A stretch of DNA of 64,000 bases, taken from DASYPQ01 sp041488095 (GTDB taxonomy: Bacteria; Planctomycetota; UBA1135; GCA-002686595). The stretch covers positions 1 to 64,000 of the forward strand of contig JBGPOP010000004.1 in assembly GCA_041488095.1 (NCBI GenBank), written 5' to 3'. The notes beneath the pieces are model-generated. The model made no database searches. It had not been told where the DNA came from and worked only from the letters and a program-made list of their open reading frames with translations. Both the position numbers and the translations under genes were made by a program. Below are positions 34,988-43,188 of this stretch, piece by piece; the stretch's first letter is position 1, and each line of letters starts with the position of its first letter.

Positions 34988-36397
34988 TTGCACACAAAGA
35001 CCCTCCTTGCCCTCCTTCTCTCGACCTGCATCGGCCTGCCCGCGGCCCGAGCCCTTCCAGGTGAACAGGCTGTCCGTCCCAACGGACAACCCCAGGCCCA
35101 GACCGATCGCTCGCACAAATGCGGCCTCGGAGCCGCATTCCACGCCGGACGCCGCGCGGCGTTGCTCGCCAAGCTCGGCGAGGGCGTCGTGCTCGTGCGC
35201 GGCATGCCGCCGACGCGCGACTACTCGCCGTTCCGGCAGGACAAGACCTTCTGGTACCTGACCGGCGTCGAGAGCCCCGACGCGGCGCTCCTCATGGACG
35301 CGAAGAGCGGCAAGCAAGTCCTTTTCCTCCCCAAGCAGAACAAGTTCGCCGAGATCTGGGAGGGAGAGATCTGGGACACGGGCGATGCATGGCTGAAGGA
35401 GGTCACCGGTTTCGAGGACGTGCGGCCGATCGGCGACCTCGTGACCGTCCTGAAGGAGCTGACCCTGTCGCAGAAGGTCGCCTGGATCTCGACGGAGCCT
35501 CACGTCGAGCTCGCCGGCTGCGCCGACCGCGCCGAGCCGTACGATCACCGCGTCGCGACGGATCCCCTCGACGGCCGCACGAGCCGCGAGAAGGCGCTGC
35601 GGGAGAAGTTGGAGAAGGACCTTCACCTCGAGGTCCGCGATCTCTCCAAGGTCCTCAACGAGATGCGCCGCGTGAAGACGCCCGAGGAAATCGACGCCCT
35701 GCGCCGTGCCGCGCACGCAGGCGCGGCCGCGATGGCCGAGGCGATGCGCTCCACCCGGCCCGGGATCGGCGAGTGGCAGATCGACGCGCTGATGACCTTC
35801 ATCCAACGGCGCGAGGGCGCCGACGGGCCGGCCTACCAGGCGATCGTGGGATCCGGGCCGAACTCGCTCGTCCTCCACTATTCGGCCTGCTCGCGGGTCA
35901 TGAACGCGGGTGAGATGCTCCTCGTCGACTACGCGCCCGAGTTCGACCACTACACCAGCGACATCACCCGCAGCTGGCCGGTCGACGGGAAGCTCACGCC
36001 GCGGATGGAGGAGATCTACGACGCCGTGTTCGCGGCGCAGCAGGCGGGCATCGCCGCCGTGAAGCCCGGGAAGACGATCGGCGACGTGGAGAAAGCCTGC
36101 CGCGACGTCCTCGAGTCGCGCGGGCTCCTGAAGCTCATGCCGCACGGCACCTGCCACTACGTGGGCATGGAGGTGCACGACGTGGGCGACTCGCGCAAGC
36201 CGTTCGAGCCCGGCGTCGTCTTCACCGTCGAGCCGGGCGTCTACGAGCCCGCGACCGGCATCGGCGTGCGCATCGAGGACGTGGTCGCGGTCACCTCGGA
36301 TGGCTGCGAGGTCCTCAGCGCGGGCGTGCCCAAGGACAAGAAGGGCGTGCTCGAGCTGTGCGGCGCGGAGGGGATCCTCGACCGCGAAGGGAAGTGA
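34988..36397 (+). CDS. Secreted Xaa-Pro aminopeptidase-like M24 peptidase
   Basis: A 469-residue exported peptidase. TTG 34988 starts a signal peptide (LLALLLSTCIGLPAARA); GGAG lies about 8 nt upstream. The N-terminal creatinase-like domain (about 50-215) is followed by an M24 domain with all five metal ligands visible: Asp and Asp in LLVDYAPEFDHYTSDITRSW, His in PHGTCHYVGMEVHDVG, Glu in FTVEPGVYEP and Glu in GVRIEDVVAV. Members cleave N-terminal residues before proline, using two Mn or Co ions. Secretion is unusual, since PepP is normally cytoplasmic. The last 16 codons recur at 38546-38603. Confidence 0.92.
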   Translation: MHTKTLLALLLSTCIGLPAARALPGEQAVRPNGQPQAQTDRSHKCGLGAAFHAGRRAALLAKLGEGVVLVRGMPPTRDYSPFRQDKTFWYLTGVESPDAALLMDAKSGKQVLFLPKQNKFAEIWEGEIWDTGDAWLKEVTGFEDVRPIGDLVTVLKELTLSQKVAWISTEPHVELAGCADRAEPYDHRVATDPLDGRTSREKALREKLEKDLHLEVRDLSKVLNEMRRVKTPEEIDALRRAAHAGAAAMAEAMRSTRPGIGEWQIDALMTFIQRREGADGPAYQAIVGSGPNSLVLHYSACSRVMNAGEMLLVDYAPEFDHYTSDITRSWPVDGKLTPRMEEIYDAVFAAQQAGIAAVKPGKTIGDVEKACRDVLESRGLLKLMPHGTCHYVGMEVHDVGDSRKPFEPGVVFTVEPGVYEPATGIGVRIEDVVAVTSDGCEVLSAGVPKDKKGVLELCGAEGILDREGK

Positions 36398-36406
36398 CCC
36401 CTTCCA
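36349..36406 (+). repeat. 58-bp direct repeat, copy 1 (3' end of the M24 peptidase gene)
   Basis: Covers the last codons and stop of the peptidase gene plus 9 nt. It is identical at 55 of 58 positions to 38546-38603. Confidence 0.9.
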
Positions 36407-36458
36407 GCGGCATCGAACCGACCGGGTGGGTCGATTCGAGGGGGACCCCGGCGCGGTG

Positions 36459-38378
36459 CTAGCCCTTCGGCACGAGCTCGATCGTCTGCTCCGAGGCGTG
36501 CCCGGGATCCACGCGCACATCGAAGGGCGGCACGGATTCGTAGCCCGAGATCTCGGGCAGGGTGACGATCCACTTCCCGGGGTGATCGAAGACGACGAGG
36601 AAGGCCGCGCCGCCGCCGGAATCCCAGAAGCTCTGCTCCTCTCCACCTTCCTTGGGCCGCAGCTTGACCTGGACGATCTTCGGCCAGGGAACCGGAGTCC
36701 CCGCTTGCACGAGCTTCAGGCGCACGCTGTACTGGCGCTGGACCTCGAGCACGACCTCGTTCGTGCCCTCGCGCAGATCGACCAGCTTGTCCAGCTCCTT
36801 GTAGTCGCCGCCCCGCGTGTGCAGCTCGACCTCGCCGCGCGGCGCGCGCAGTCTCCAGCTGCGCGCGTCCGCATCCCATTCGGCTGGGCTGCAGCCGCCG
36901 CCATGGACCCATTCGGGCCGGCGGCAGTTCCAAATGACCATCTCCACGTCCGCGTCGGCCCCGCTCTGCGCGTCGACGACGCGCACACGGGCTTCGCACG
37001 GCTTCGGCACCTCGATGCGCACATCCTCGAGGCCGGTCTCTGGGACGAGCAGAGAGACGCTGTAGTAGAACCGGAACACCTCGAGCTCGTACCGACCGGC
37101 TTGCAATCCCTCGAGGCGCCAGTGCCAGACTCCCGCGCGCTCGGCGTCGGGGCGCATCTCCCCCGCGGCGAGGCGCCGGATCCCCTCTCGCCCGCCGAGC
37201 GGCGGGTCGAGCAGCTTGACGACCAGCAGGAGGAAGTCTTTCGTCCCCCACTCCTCGGGGATCACGACCTCGCCTCCCAGCGCGACGGACGTGTCGGCCG
37301 GAGCCGTGCCGAGCCCGAGCACGAGGTGCGCGCGCTCGCCGGCGCGGACCTCCACCTCGCCCTGGCCGCACACGATCGGGCTCTTCCACCAGTTTCCGAT
37401 CTCCGCGCTCACGCCCAGCTTCCCCGTCGGCAGTCCCTCGAACGCCAGTTTGCGTCGATCGCGAACGTCGACTTCGGCTGCGACGCGTAGGAGCGGGTCA
37501 CGCACGCGCACGACCGTGCTCGCGTCGATGTGCTCGGCGACAAGATCCAGATCGAGGTCGCCGCCCGGACCGAGCATGACGAAACGCTCGCCGCCCTCGG
37601 CTGCGTCGAGCTGCAGTCGTTCCCAGGCATGCCCGGGGCTGCCCACGTGCAGCGACAGGTAGCGATTGGCCTGCGGCGCGATCGGAATCGGCGACGGTTT
37701 CGAGGCCACGAGGACGCGCTCCGGCGTGATCTCGCCCGGGTGCGGGTAGTCCATCCGCGGCCAACCCTCGGCCCGGATCAACGTCACGTCGGCGAGATCG
37801 ACGTTGGAATCGCGGTCGCGCACGAAGAGCCGCAGCGGGCGCAGCCAGCGCACGCGCAGCGCGACCACGCCGTCGGCCGGGATCGGTAGGCGTAGCGGCT
37901 GGCCCGCGACTTCCTGCTCCGGCACGGCATCGCGCCCGCCGAGCCTCGCCCACCCGCAGCCGAGCAGGACTCCGAGCGGCACACGCGCGCTCCATGCACC
38001 GCTCCGCACCGCGACGGTTTGGCCCCCGCCGCCCTGCCCCTTCCAGGCGACGAGCTGGAACTCCCCGTCCTCGCGCGGATGCTCCACTCCTCTCTCGTCG
38101 ATCGCGACGATCGTGCCTCGCAACGCGACTCCGTCGACAGTCGCGTCCGTGTTCGGAGCCGGCGTCGACTTCTCCGGCACAGCGGAGGGCTCGACCTGAC
38201 GCGCGCCCTTGGCTGGCTCTTCCGACAGCGGATCGAGCGCGTGAGAGGCTTCCGCGTGCGCGGCCGGTAGCGCCGCGGGTGGTGCGAGCGACTCCACGCC
38301 GCTCTGGCTCCGCCTCAGAGCGAACCAGCCCAGCGTCACTGCAAGGAGCAGCGCGATGACGACCAGGGCCTTGCGCAT
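36459..38378 (-). CDS. Membrane-anchored protein with carboxypeptidase-regulatory-like regions, function unknown
   Basis: A 639-residue protein with an N-terminal membrane anchor (ALVVIALLLAVTLGWFAL, residues 4-21), a low-complexity Ala/Pro/Glu spacer to about residue 80, and a long beta-rich outside part. Segments such as GLQAGRYELEVFRFYYSVSL and CEARVRVVDAQSGADADVEM resemble carboxypeptidase-regulatory-like or Cna-B-type modules, similar in style to the tail of the sigma fusion at 17559-20144. A good ribosome site GGAGGT lies 4-5 nt before ATG 38378. It is the only minus-strand gene between the M24 peptidase and prfB and is bracketed by a 58-bp direct repeat, suggesting late insertion there. 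Confidence 0.75.
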   Translation of the reverse strand: MRKALVVIALLLAVTLGWFALRRSQSGVESLAPPAALPAAHAEASHALDPLSEEPAKGARQVEPSAVPEKSTPAPNTDATVDGVALRGTIVAIDERGVEHPREDGEFQLVAWKGQGGGGQTVAVRSGAWSARVPLGVLLGCGWARLGGRDAVPEQEVAGQPLRLPIPADGVVALRVRWLRPLRLFVRDRDSNVDLADVTLIRAEGWPRMDYPHPGEITPERVLVASKPSPIPIAPQANRYLSLHVGSPGHAWERLQLDAAEGGERFVMLGPGGDLDLDLVAEHIDASTVVRVRDPLLRVAAEVDVRDRRKLAFEGLPTGKLGVSAEIGNWWKSPIVCGQGEVEVRAGERAHLVLGLGTAPADTSVALGGEVVIPEEWGTKDFLLLVVKLLDPPLGGREGIRRLAAGEMRPDAERAGVWHWRLEGLQAGRYELEVFRFYYSVSLLVPETGLEDVRIEVPKPCEARVRVVDAQSGADADVEMVIWNCRRPEWVHGGGCSPAEWDADARSWRLRAPRGEVELHTRGGDYKELDKLVDLREGTNEVVLEVQRQYSVRLKLVQAGTPVPWPKIVQVKLRPKEGGEEQSFWDSGGGAAFLVVFDHPGKWIVTLPEISGYESVPPFDVRVDPGHASEQTIELVPKG

Positions 38379-38545
38379 GCTACCTCCGGATCGGAGGCGA
38401 TCCTACGGGCTCGGCCGCTGAGCGTCGCTACGTCAAAGTACGGTGCCAATCCTCCTTCTCGCCAAACCTGTGATCTGTGCATGGGAACTCCGAGCGCATG
38501 AGTCCGGCGCAGCGTTGCACGGCGGATAGCCGGGCCCGGCCTTCC

Positions 38546-38603
38546 GCTCGAGCCGTGCGCCGCGGAGGGGATCCTCGACCGCGAAGGCAAGTGACCCCTT
38601 CCA
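38546..38603 (+). repeat. 58-bp direct repeat, copy 2 (remnant of an M24 peptidase gene end)
   Basis: Matches 36349-36406 at 55 of 58 positions, including the stop codon region, and lies 32 nt before prfB. The surrounding bases do not match. Confidence 0.9.
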
Positions 38604-38620
38604 CCCGTGCGGCGGATCCC

Positions 38621-38635
38621 TACAATCTCCGCCCC
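38621..38635 (+). promoter_or_regulatory. TACAAT box immediately before prfB
   Basis: TACAAT (38621-38626) lies 9 nt before ATG 38636, and no Shine-Dalgarno is present. If it is a -10 element, transcription starts at or next to the ATG. Confidence 0.5.
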
Positions 38636-39746
38636 ATGACTTCCGTCAAAGACCTCCGCGAGCACGTCGAGCTCCTCCTGACCCGCTTCGAGCAGCTCAA
38701 GGAGAGCCTTTGACTTCGCTTCCCACGAGAAGCGCCTGAAGGAGATCGAGGAGCTCCAGTCCTCGCCCGACTTCTGGAGCAACCCCGAGCGCGCCCAGAA
38801 GGTCGTGGCCGAGATGAAGTCCGCCCGCTCGGTCGTCGAGCCGGTGAAAGGGCTCCACCACCTGATCGAGGAATTCGACGTCCTGCGCCAGATGGGCGAA
38901 GAGTCGGGCGAGGAGCACGTCCTCGCCGACATGGAGGCGCTTCTCCCGAAGATCCAGAGCGCGCTCCACGAGCTCGATTTCCGGGTCATGCTCGGCGGCC
39001 ACAACGACCGCTGCGGCGCGTTCGTCCAGTTCTCGCCCGGAGCGGGCGGCGTCGACTCCTGCGACTGGGCGGCGATGCTCCTGCGCCTGTACGTGCGCTG
39101 GGCCGAGCGCAAGGGCTACAAGGTCAGCGAGATCGAGCGCATCGACGAGCCCGAGGGCGGCATTCGAACGGCGACGCTGCAGATCGACGGGGACTACGCC
39201 TTCGGCCGCCTGAAGGCCGAGACCGGCGTGCACCGCCTCGTGCGGATCAGCCCCTTCGACGCGCAGGCCCGGCGACACACGGCCTTCGCGTCGGTCGACG
39301 TCACGCCGGAGATCGAGGATGCGGGGGAGGTCGAGATCAACGAGGCCGATATCCGGATCGAGACCATGCGCGCGGGCGGCGCGGGCGGCCAGAACGTCAA
39401 CAAGGTCGAATCCGCCGTGCGCATGACGCACATCCCGACCGGCATCGTCGTGCGCTGCCAGAGCCAGAGGAGCCAGCACAAGAATCGCGAGCTCGCCTTC
39501 AAGCTCATGCAGGCGAAGCTCAACCGGCTGCAGGAGGCCGATCGCGACGAGGAGCTCTCCAAGCTCTACGGCCAGAAGGGGGAGATCGCCTTCGGCAGCC
39601 AGATCCGCTCCTACGTCCTGCATCCCTACCAGATGGTGAAGGACCACCGCACCGGCCACGAGACGGGCAACATCCAGGCCGTGCTCGACGGCGAGATCGA
39701 CGGGTTCATCGAGGCCTACTTGCGCACGCACAAGACGGCGAAGTAA
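38636..39746 (+). CDS. prfB: Peptide chain release factor 2, expressed by programmed +1 frameshift
   Basis: RF2 terminates translation at UGA and UAA. The gene is two frames: 25 codons from ATG 38636 ending at UGA 38711-38713, then the +1 frame from GAC 38712 to the UAA at 39744-39746, giving 369 residues (E. coli RF2 has 365). The junction reads EQLKESL, then DFASHEKRLKEIEELQ, matching family RF2. The catalytic GGQ is in RAGGAGGQNVNKVE, and the UGA/UAA-recognising SPF is in RISPFDAQARRHTAF. Low RF2 favours the frameshift, so the protein controls its own amount. The stop is 3 nt from the following UGA-containing thioredoxin gene and 418 nt from purH. Confidence 0.97.
38699..38714 (+). promoter_or_regulatory. 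RF2 programmed frameshift site
   Basis: AAGGAG (38699-38704), a 3-nt spacer AGC, then CTT TGA C (38708-38714). The internal Shine-Dalgarno, the spacing and the slippery CTT-UGA-C equal the classical E. coli element. Confidence 0.97.
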
Positions 39747-39749
39747 GGA

Positions 39750-40154
39750 ATGAAGGCAATGACCGAGATCCGAAGACACCCGCACTTCGACGACCAGGGC
39801 ACGCTCTCCTGGCACACCCGGTGGGCGGACGCCCTGGCCCAGGCGAAGGCCGAGAAGAAGCTCCTCTTCATCGAGATGGGGCGGGAGGCCTGAGGGCAAT
39901 GCCGCTCCCTCGTGCAGGGAGTCGTCCCGCGGCCGGACGTGGCTCCGCTCCTGAAGGAGCACTTCGTCGCGCTGGCCTCGGACGCGGACGACACGGAGGA
40001 CGAGGTGCTGCGCCTCGCGTACAACCTCCAGGACGCCATGATGCTGCCGTTCGTGATCTTCGCGGACGACCACGGCCGCTTCCTGTCCGGCTCGTCGGGT
40101 TTCGTGAACCCGGCGACGTTCAAGGCGACGCTCGAGAAGCTGACGAAGGAGTAG
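39750..40154 (+). CDS. Predicted selenoprotein: thioredoxin-fold protein with UxxC active site
   Basis: A single 134-residue frame if UGA 39891-39893 is read as selenocysteine (residue 48). Before it: HTRWADALAQAKAEKKLLF and IEMGREA. After it: GQCRSLVQGVVPRPDVAPLL. The UGQC motif sits where Cys-x-x-Cys begins in thioredoxin-like proteins (compare the family form G..GC..C), and MMLPFVIFADDHGRFLSG supplies the cis-Pro loop. No other stop interrupts the frame, and codon use is the same on both sides. There is no signal peptide, so the protein is probably a cytoplasmic thiol/selenol oxidoreductase. It follows prfB by 3 nt and precedes purH by 10 nt. AAGGA at 39745-39749 could serve ATG 39759 instead of 39750. 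A sequencing error or nonsense mutation is the alternative. Confidence 0.82.
39894..39925 (+). promoter_or_regulatory. Candidate bacterial SECIS element A
   Basis: Stem 39905-39910 with 39916-39921 (6 bp, plus a G-U pair 39904/39922) closes the pentaloop CGUGC (39911-39915). The loop begins 17 nt after the UGA, inside the usual bacterial range, and contains the GU typical of SelB-binding loops. Confidence 0.7.
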
Positions 40155-40164
40155 AGGAGGAGGC

Positions 40165-41757
40165 GTGACCCACCGCATCGTGCGTGCGCTGATCAGCGTC
40201 TCGGACAAAGCCGGCGTCGAGAACTTCGCCCGCGCGCTCTCGCAGCTCGGCGTCGAGATCCTCTCGACCGGCGGCACGTCTGCGGCCCTGCGCAAGGCCG
40301 GCGTCCCGGTGATCGAGGTTTCCGACTACACCGGCTTCCCCGAGATGCTGGACGGACGCGTGAAGACGCTCCACCCCAAGGTCCACGGCGGGATTCTGGC
40401 CCTGCGCGACGTCGAGTCGCATCGCGGCGCGATGGCCGAGCACGGGATCCTGCCGATCGACCTCGTCGTCGTGAACCTCTACCCCTTCGAGGCCACCGTC
40501 GCGCGGAAGGGCGTCTCGCGCGCGGAAGCCGTCGAGCAGATCGACATCGGCGGGCCGTCGATGCTGCGTTCGGCGGCGAAGAACCACCGCTTCGTGGCGG
40601 TGGTGACCGATCCGGCCGACTACGGGCGCGTGCTCGACGAGATGCAGAAGGGCGGCGGCGCGCTCTCCGAGGGATTCCGGCGCGAGCTCGCGGTCAAGGC
40701 CTTCGGCGCGACCACACGCTACGACGCGGCGATCTCGCGATGGCTGTTCGAGCAGGAGAGGAAGGAGGGCCGCGCGACCTCGCCCTTCCCGGAGAGCTTC
40801 ACGCTCGCGGGCGTCAAGGTCGCCGACCTGCGCTATGGCGAGAATCCCCACCAGGTCGCGGCCCTCTACCGCACCGGCGGCTTCGACGAGCCGAGCGTCG
40901 CGGGCGCGCGCGTCCTGGCCGGCAAGGTGCTCTCCTACAACAACCTGGTCGACCTCGACAGCGCGCTCGCGCTCGCCAAGGAGTTTTCCGGGCCATTCGC
41001 GTGCGTGATCAAGCACAACAACCCCTGCGGCGCGGCGCAGGCGCAGACCCTCGCGGGTGCGCTCCAGCAGGCCTGGGAGGGCGACCCGGTGTCGGCCTTC
41101 GGCTCGGTGCTCGCCTTCACGCGGTCGCTCGACCTCGCGTGCGCCGAGTTCCTGGTCTCGGGCAACCGCTTCGTCGAGGCCATCGTCGCGCCGGCGTTCG
41201 AGGAGGCCGCTCTCGAGCTCTTGACCCGCAAGCCGAAGTGGGGGAAGAGCGTGCGCCTGCTCGAATGCGGCGAGTTCGCCGCTTCGACGCGCGACCCGCG
41301 CGACGTCGAGGTCAAGAAGCTCGTCGGAGGAATTCTGCTGCAAGACCGCGACCTCGCTTCGGTCGGGCAGGCGGACTGCAAGACCGTGACGAAGCGCGCG
41401 CCGACGGCGGCCGAGATCGAAGGGCTGCTCTTCGCGAACAGGGTCGCCAAGCACGTGAAATCCAACGCGATCGTGCTCGCCAGCGGCACGCGCGTCCTCG
41501 GCGTCGGAGCGGGGCAGATGAGCCGCGTCGATTCGGTCCGCCTGGCCGTCGCGAAGGCGGGCGATCGGACGAAAGGCGCCGTGCTCGGCTCGGACGCGTT
41601 CTTCCCGTTCGCCGACGGCGCCATCACCGCGATCGACGCCGGGGTGACCGCGATCCTGCAGCCCGGCGGCTCCGTGCGCGACCCGGAGGTCATCGCCGCC
41701 TGCGACGCACGCGGGGCGGCGATGGTCTTCACCGCGACGCGGCACTTCAGGCACTGA
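40165..41757 (+). CDS. purH: Bifunctional AICAR transformylase / IMP cyclohydrolase
   Basis: Last two steps of de novo purine synthesis to IMP. The 530-residue protein has the cyclohydrolase half (residues ~1-200: RALISVSDKAGVENFARAL, LSTGGTSAALRKAGV, GRVKTLHPKVHGGILALR) and the transformylase half (LRYGENPHQVAALYR, VIKHNNPCGAAQAQTL, GAGQMSRVDSVRLAVAKAG, GSDAFFPFADG). GTG 40165 is preceded by GAGGAGG, a good ribosome site. It is likely co-transcribed with prfB and the UGA-containing thioredoxin gene. Confidence 0.97.
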   Translation: MTHRIVRALISVSDKAGVENFARALSQLGVEILSTGGTSAALRKAGVPVIEVSDYTGFPEMLDGRVKTLHPKVHGGILALRDVESHRGAMAEHGILPIDLVVVNLYPFEATVARKGVSRAEAVEQIDIGGPSMLRSAAKNHRFVAVVTDPADYGRVLDEMQKGGGALSEGFRRELAVKAFGATTRYDAAISRWLFEQERKEGRATSPFPESFTLAGVKVADLRYGENPHQVAALYRTGGFDEPSVAGARVLAGKVLSYNNLVDLDSALALAKEFSGPFACVIKHNNPCGAAQAQTLAGALQQAWEGDPVSAFGSVLAFTRSLDLACAEFLVSGNRFVEAIVAPAFEEAALELLTRKPKWGKSVRLLECGEFAASTRDPRDVEVKKLVGGILLQDRDLASVGQADCKTVTKRAPTAAEIEGLLFANRVAKHVKSNAIVLASGTRVLGVGAGQMSRVDSVRLAVAKAGDRTKGAVLGSDAFFPFADGAITAIDAGVTAILQPGGSVRDPEVIAACDARGAAMVFTATRHFRH

Positions 41758-41796
41758 CAGCGCGGCCTCGACCCCGAGGGTGCGCCGCGCGCCGGA

Positions 41797-43008
41797 TCAA
41801 CGCTTCACTGCGGCCGCGGCCTTTACCTGCGCGACCTCTTCCTTCGCCTCGAGCTGCGCGTATCCGACCTTGTCGAGCCAGTCGTAGATGGTCGTGAGCG
41901 ACGTGACCAGGCCCATGTGCGGGATCACCGTCGGCCGCAGCGTCCCGTGCGTGTAGATCTTGGAGAAGATCCCGAGCAGCTCGTGCGTCTGCGCGTCGAA
42001 GATCCCGCCGCCCGAGTTCCCGATGTACGTCGGGGCGCTGATCATCCAGTAGCACGAACCGTCGACCACATGGTGCGTGTCCGCGATCTCTCCGAAGGTC
42101 GGGATGGGCTCGTTGCCGAGCGGGCAACCGACGGCGTACAGGCGGTCGAACGTGCGCACGCGCTCCAGCCTGGAACGCGGAGCGAGCTTGGCCCCGCACT
42201 CGATCTCGCGCGTCGTGTTCAAGACCAGCAGGGCCACGTCGACCCCCGAGTCGTACTTGAGGACGGTCGCGGTCTCGGGAGAGATGCGCCGGTCCTGGCC
42301 GTAGAGCGTCACCGGCACGGAGAAGGAGAGGTCCTCGGGCGTCGTCTGCAGGTCGCGGATGACGTGCCACGCCGTCAGCGCGTACGTGCGGAAATCCTGC
42401 GTGCCCGCCACCGACTCGGAGCGCAGCAGCACGCCGCTGCCTACCGACTCCTCGCCCATGATCTGCACGCTCGGAGCGACGAGATCGCGCCACATGCGCT
42501 CCTCGTCGCGCCCGATGTCCTTCTCGATCTGCCCGACGTCTGCTCGCGTCGACTCGGCCAACTCGCGCGCGATGCGGGCCGCCTCGTCGACACGATGCCA
42601 TTGCTCCTCCGCGCCGCGCCGGTACTCCTCCATGCGCGCGTCGAGCGCCCGCGGACCGATCTGGTCCTTGAGGCTGTCCCAGTCCTCGATCTTCTTGCGC
42701 TGCTCGGCGAGCGTCCCGGCCGCGCTCTGGAGACCGCCCTGCAGCTGATCGAGCCTGCGGTCGATCTCGGCCGTGTGCTCCCCCTTGCGGCGGAGCTCGT
42801 CGATCCCTCTGAGCGATCCCGCGATGTGATCTTCGACCTCCCGGAGATCACCGGCGAGCTTGGCGACCTCGGCCGGATCGGCGCGCGGGGTGCTCTCGAC
42901 GCGCACGACCCGCGCTTCGATCTCGTGGACCCGCAGCGCGGCGAAGCCAGCGCTGGCGCCGACGAGGGCGAGGATCCCGACTCGGATGACGCGGTCAGCA
43001 GTTTCCAT
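41797..43008 (-). CDS. Membrane-anchored trypsin-like serine protease with coiled-coil stalk
   Basis: A 403-residue protein. One N-terminal membrane segment (VGILALVGASAGFAAL) is followed by a long coiled coil (about 25-165, e.g. DPAEVAKLAGDLREVEDHIA). Then comes a trypsin/HtrA-like domain with His in YALTAWHVIRDL, Asp in YDSGVDVALLVL and Ser in YIGNSGGGIFDAQ. There is no PDZ domain. Coiled-coil stalks hold such proteases away from the membrane, which may serve envelope quality control (inference). ATG 43008 was chosen because the anchor follows at once; an in-frame extension upstream reads poorly. It is convergent with purH. Confidence 0.82.
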   Translation of the reverse strand: METADRVIRVGILALVGASAGFAALRVHEIEARVVRVESTPRADPAEVAKLAGDLREVEDHIAGSLRGIDELRRKGEHTAEIDRRLDQLQGGLQSAAGTLAEQRKKIEDWDSLKDQIGPRALDARMEEYRRGAEEQWHRVDEAARIARELAESTRADVGQIEKDIGRDEERMWRDLVAPSVQIMGEESVGSGVLLRSESVAGTQDFRTYALTAWHVIRDLQTTPEDLSFSVPVTLYGQDRRISPETATVLKYDSGVDVALLVLNTTREIECGAKLAPRSRLERVRTFDRLYAVGCPLGNEPIPTFGEIADTHHVVDGSCYWMISAPTYIGNSGGGIFDAQTHELLGIFSKIYTHGTLRPTVIPHMGLVTSLTTIYDWLDKVGYAQLEAKEEVAQVKAAAAVKR

Positions 43009-43188
43009 GGAGAGTGTGCGGGACGTGGACGGTCGCAGACCGGCCGCGCCTGCACGAGCCTTCATCGGCGCGCCGCGCGCGCAGAATGAAATCCAAGGCC
43101 CGAACGTGCGCGAGCCAGCGCGAACCCCCCTGTCCCGGCGGATCCTAGGCCAGGATGGGGCCGACCCCCAAGCCGCCGGCCACACGCC

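Noticed and set aside
38477..38713. A 78-codon gene ending at TGA 38713
   Set aside because: The real start is ATG 38636; the TGA is the RF2 frameshift site and the upstream part is the duplicated peptidase end.
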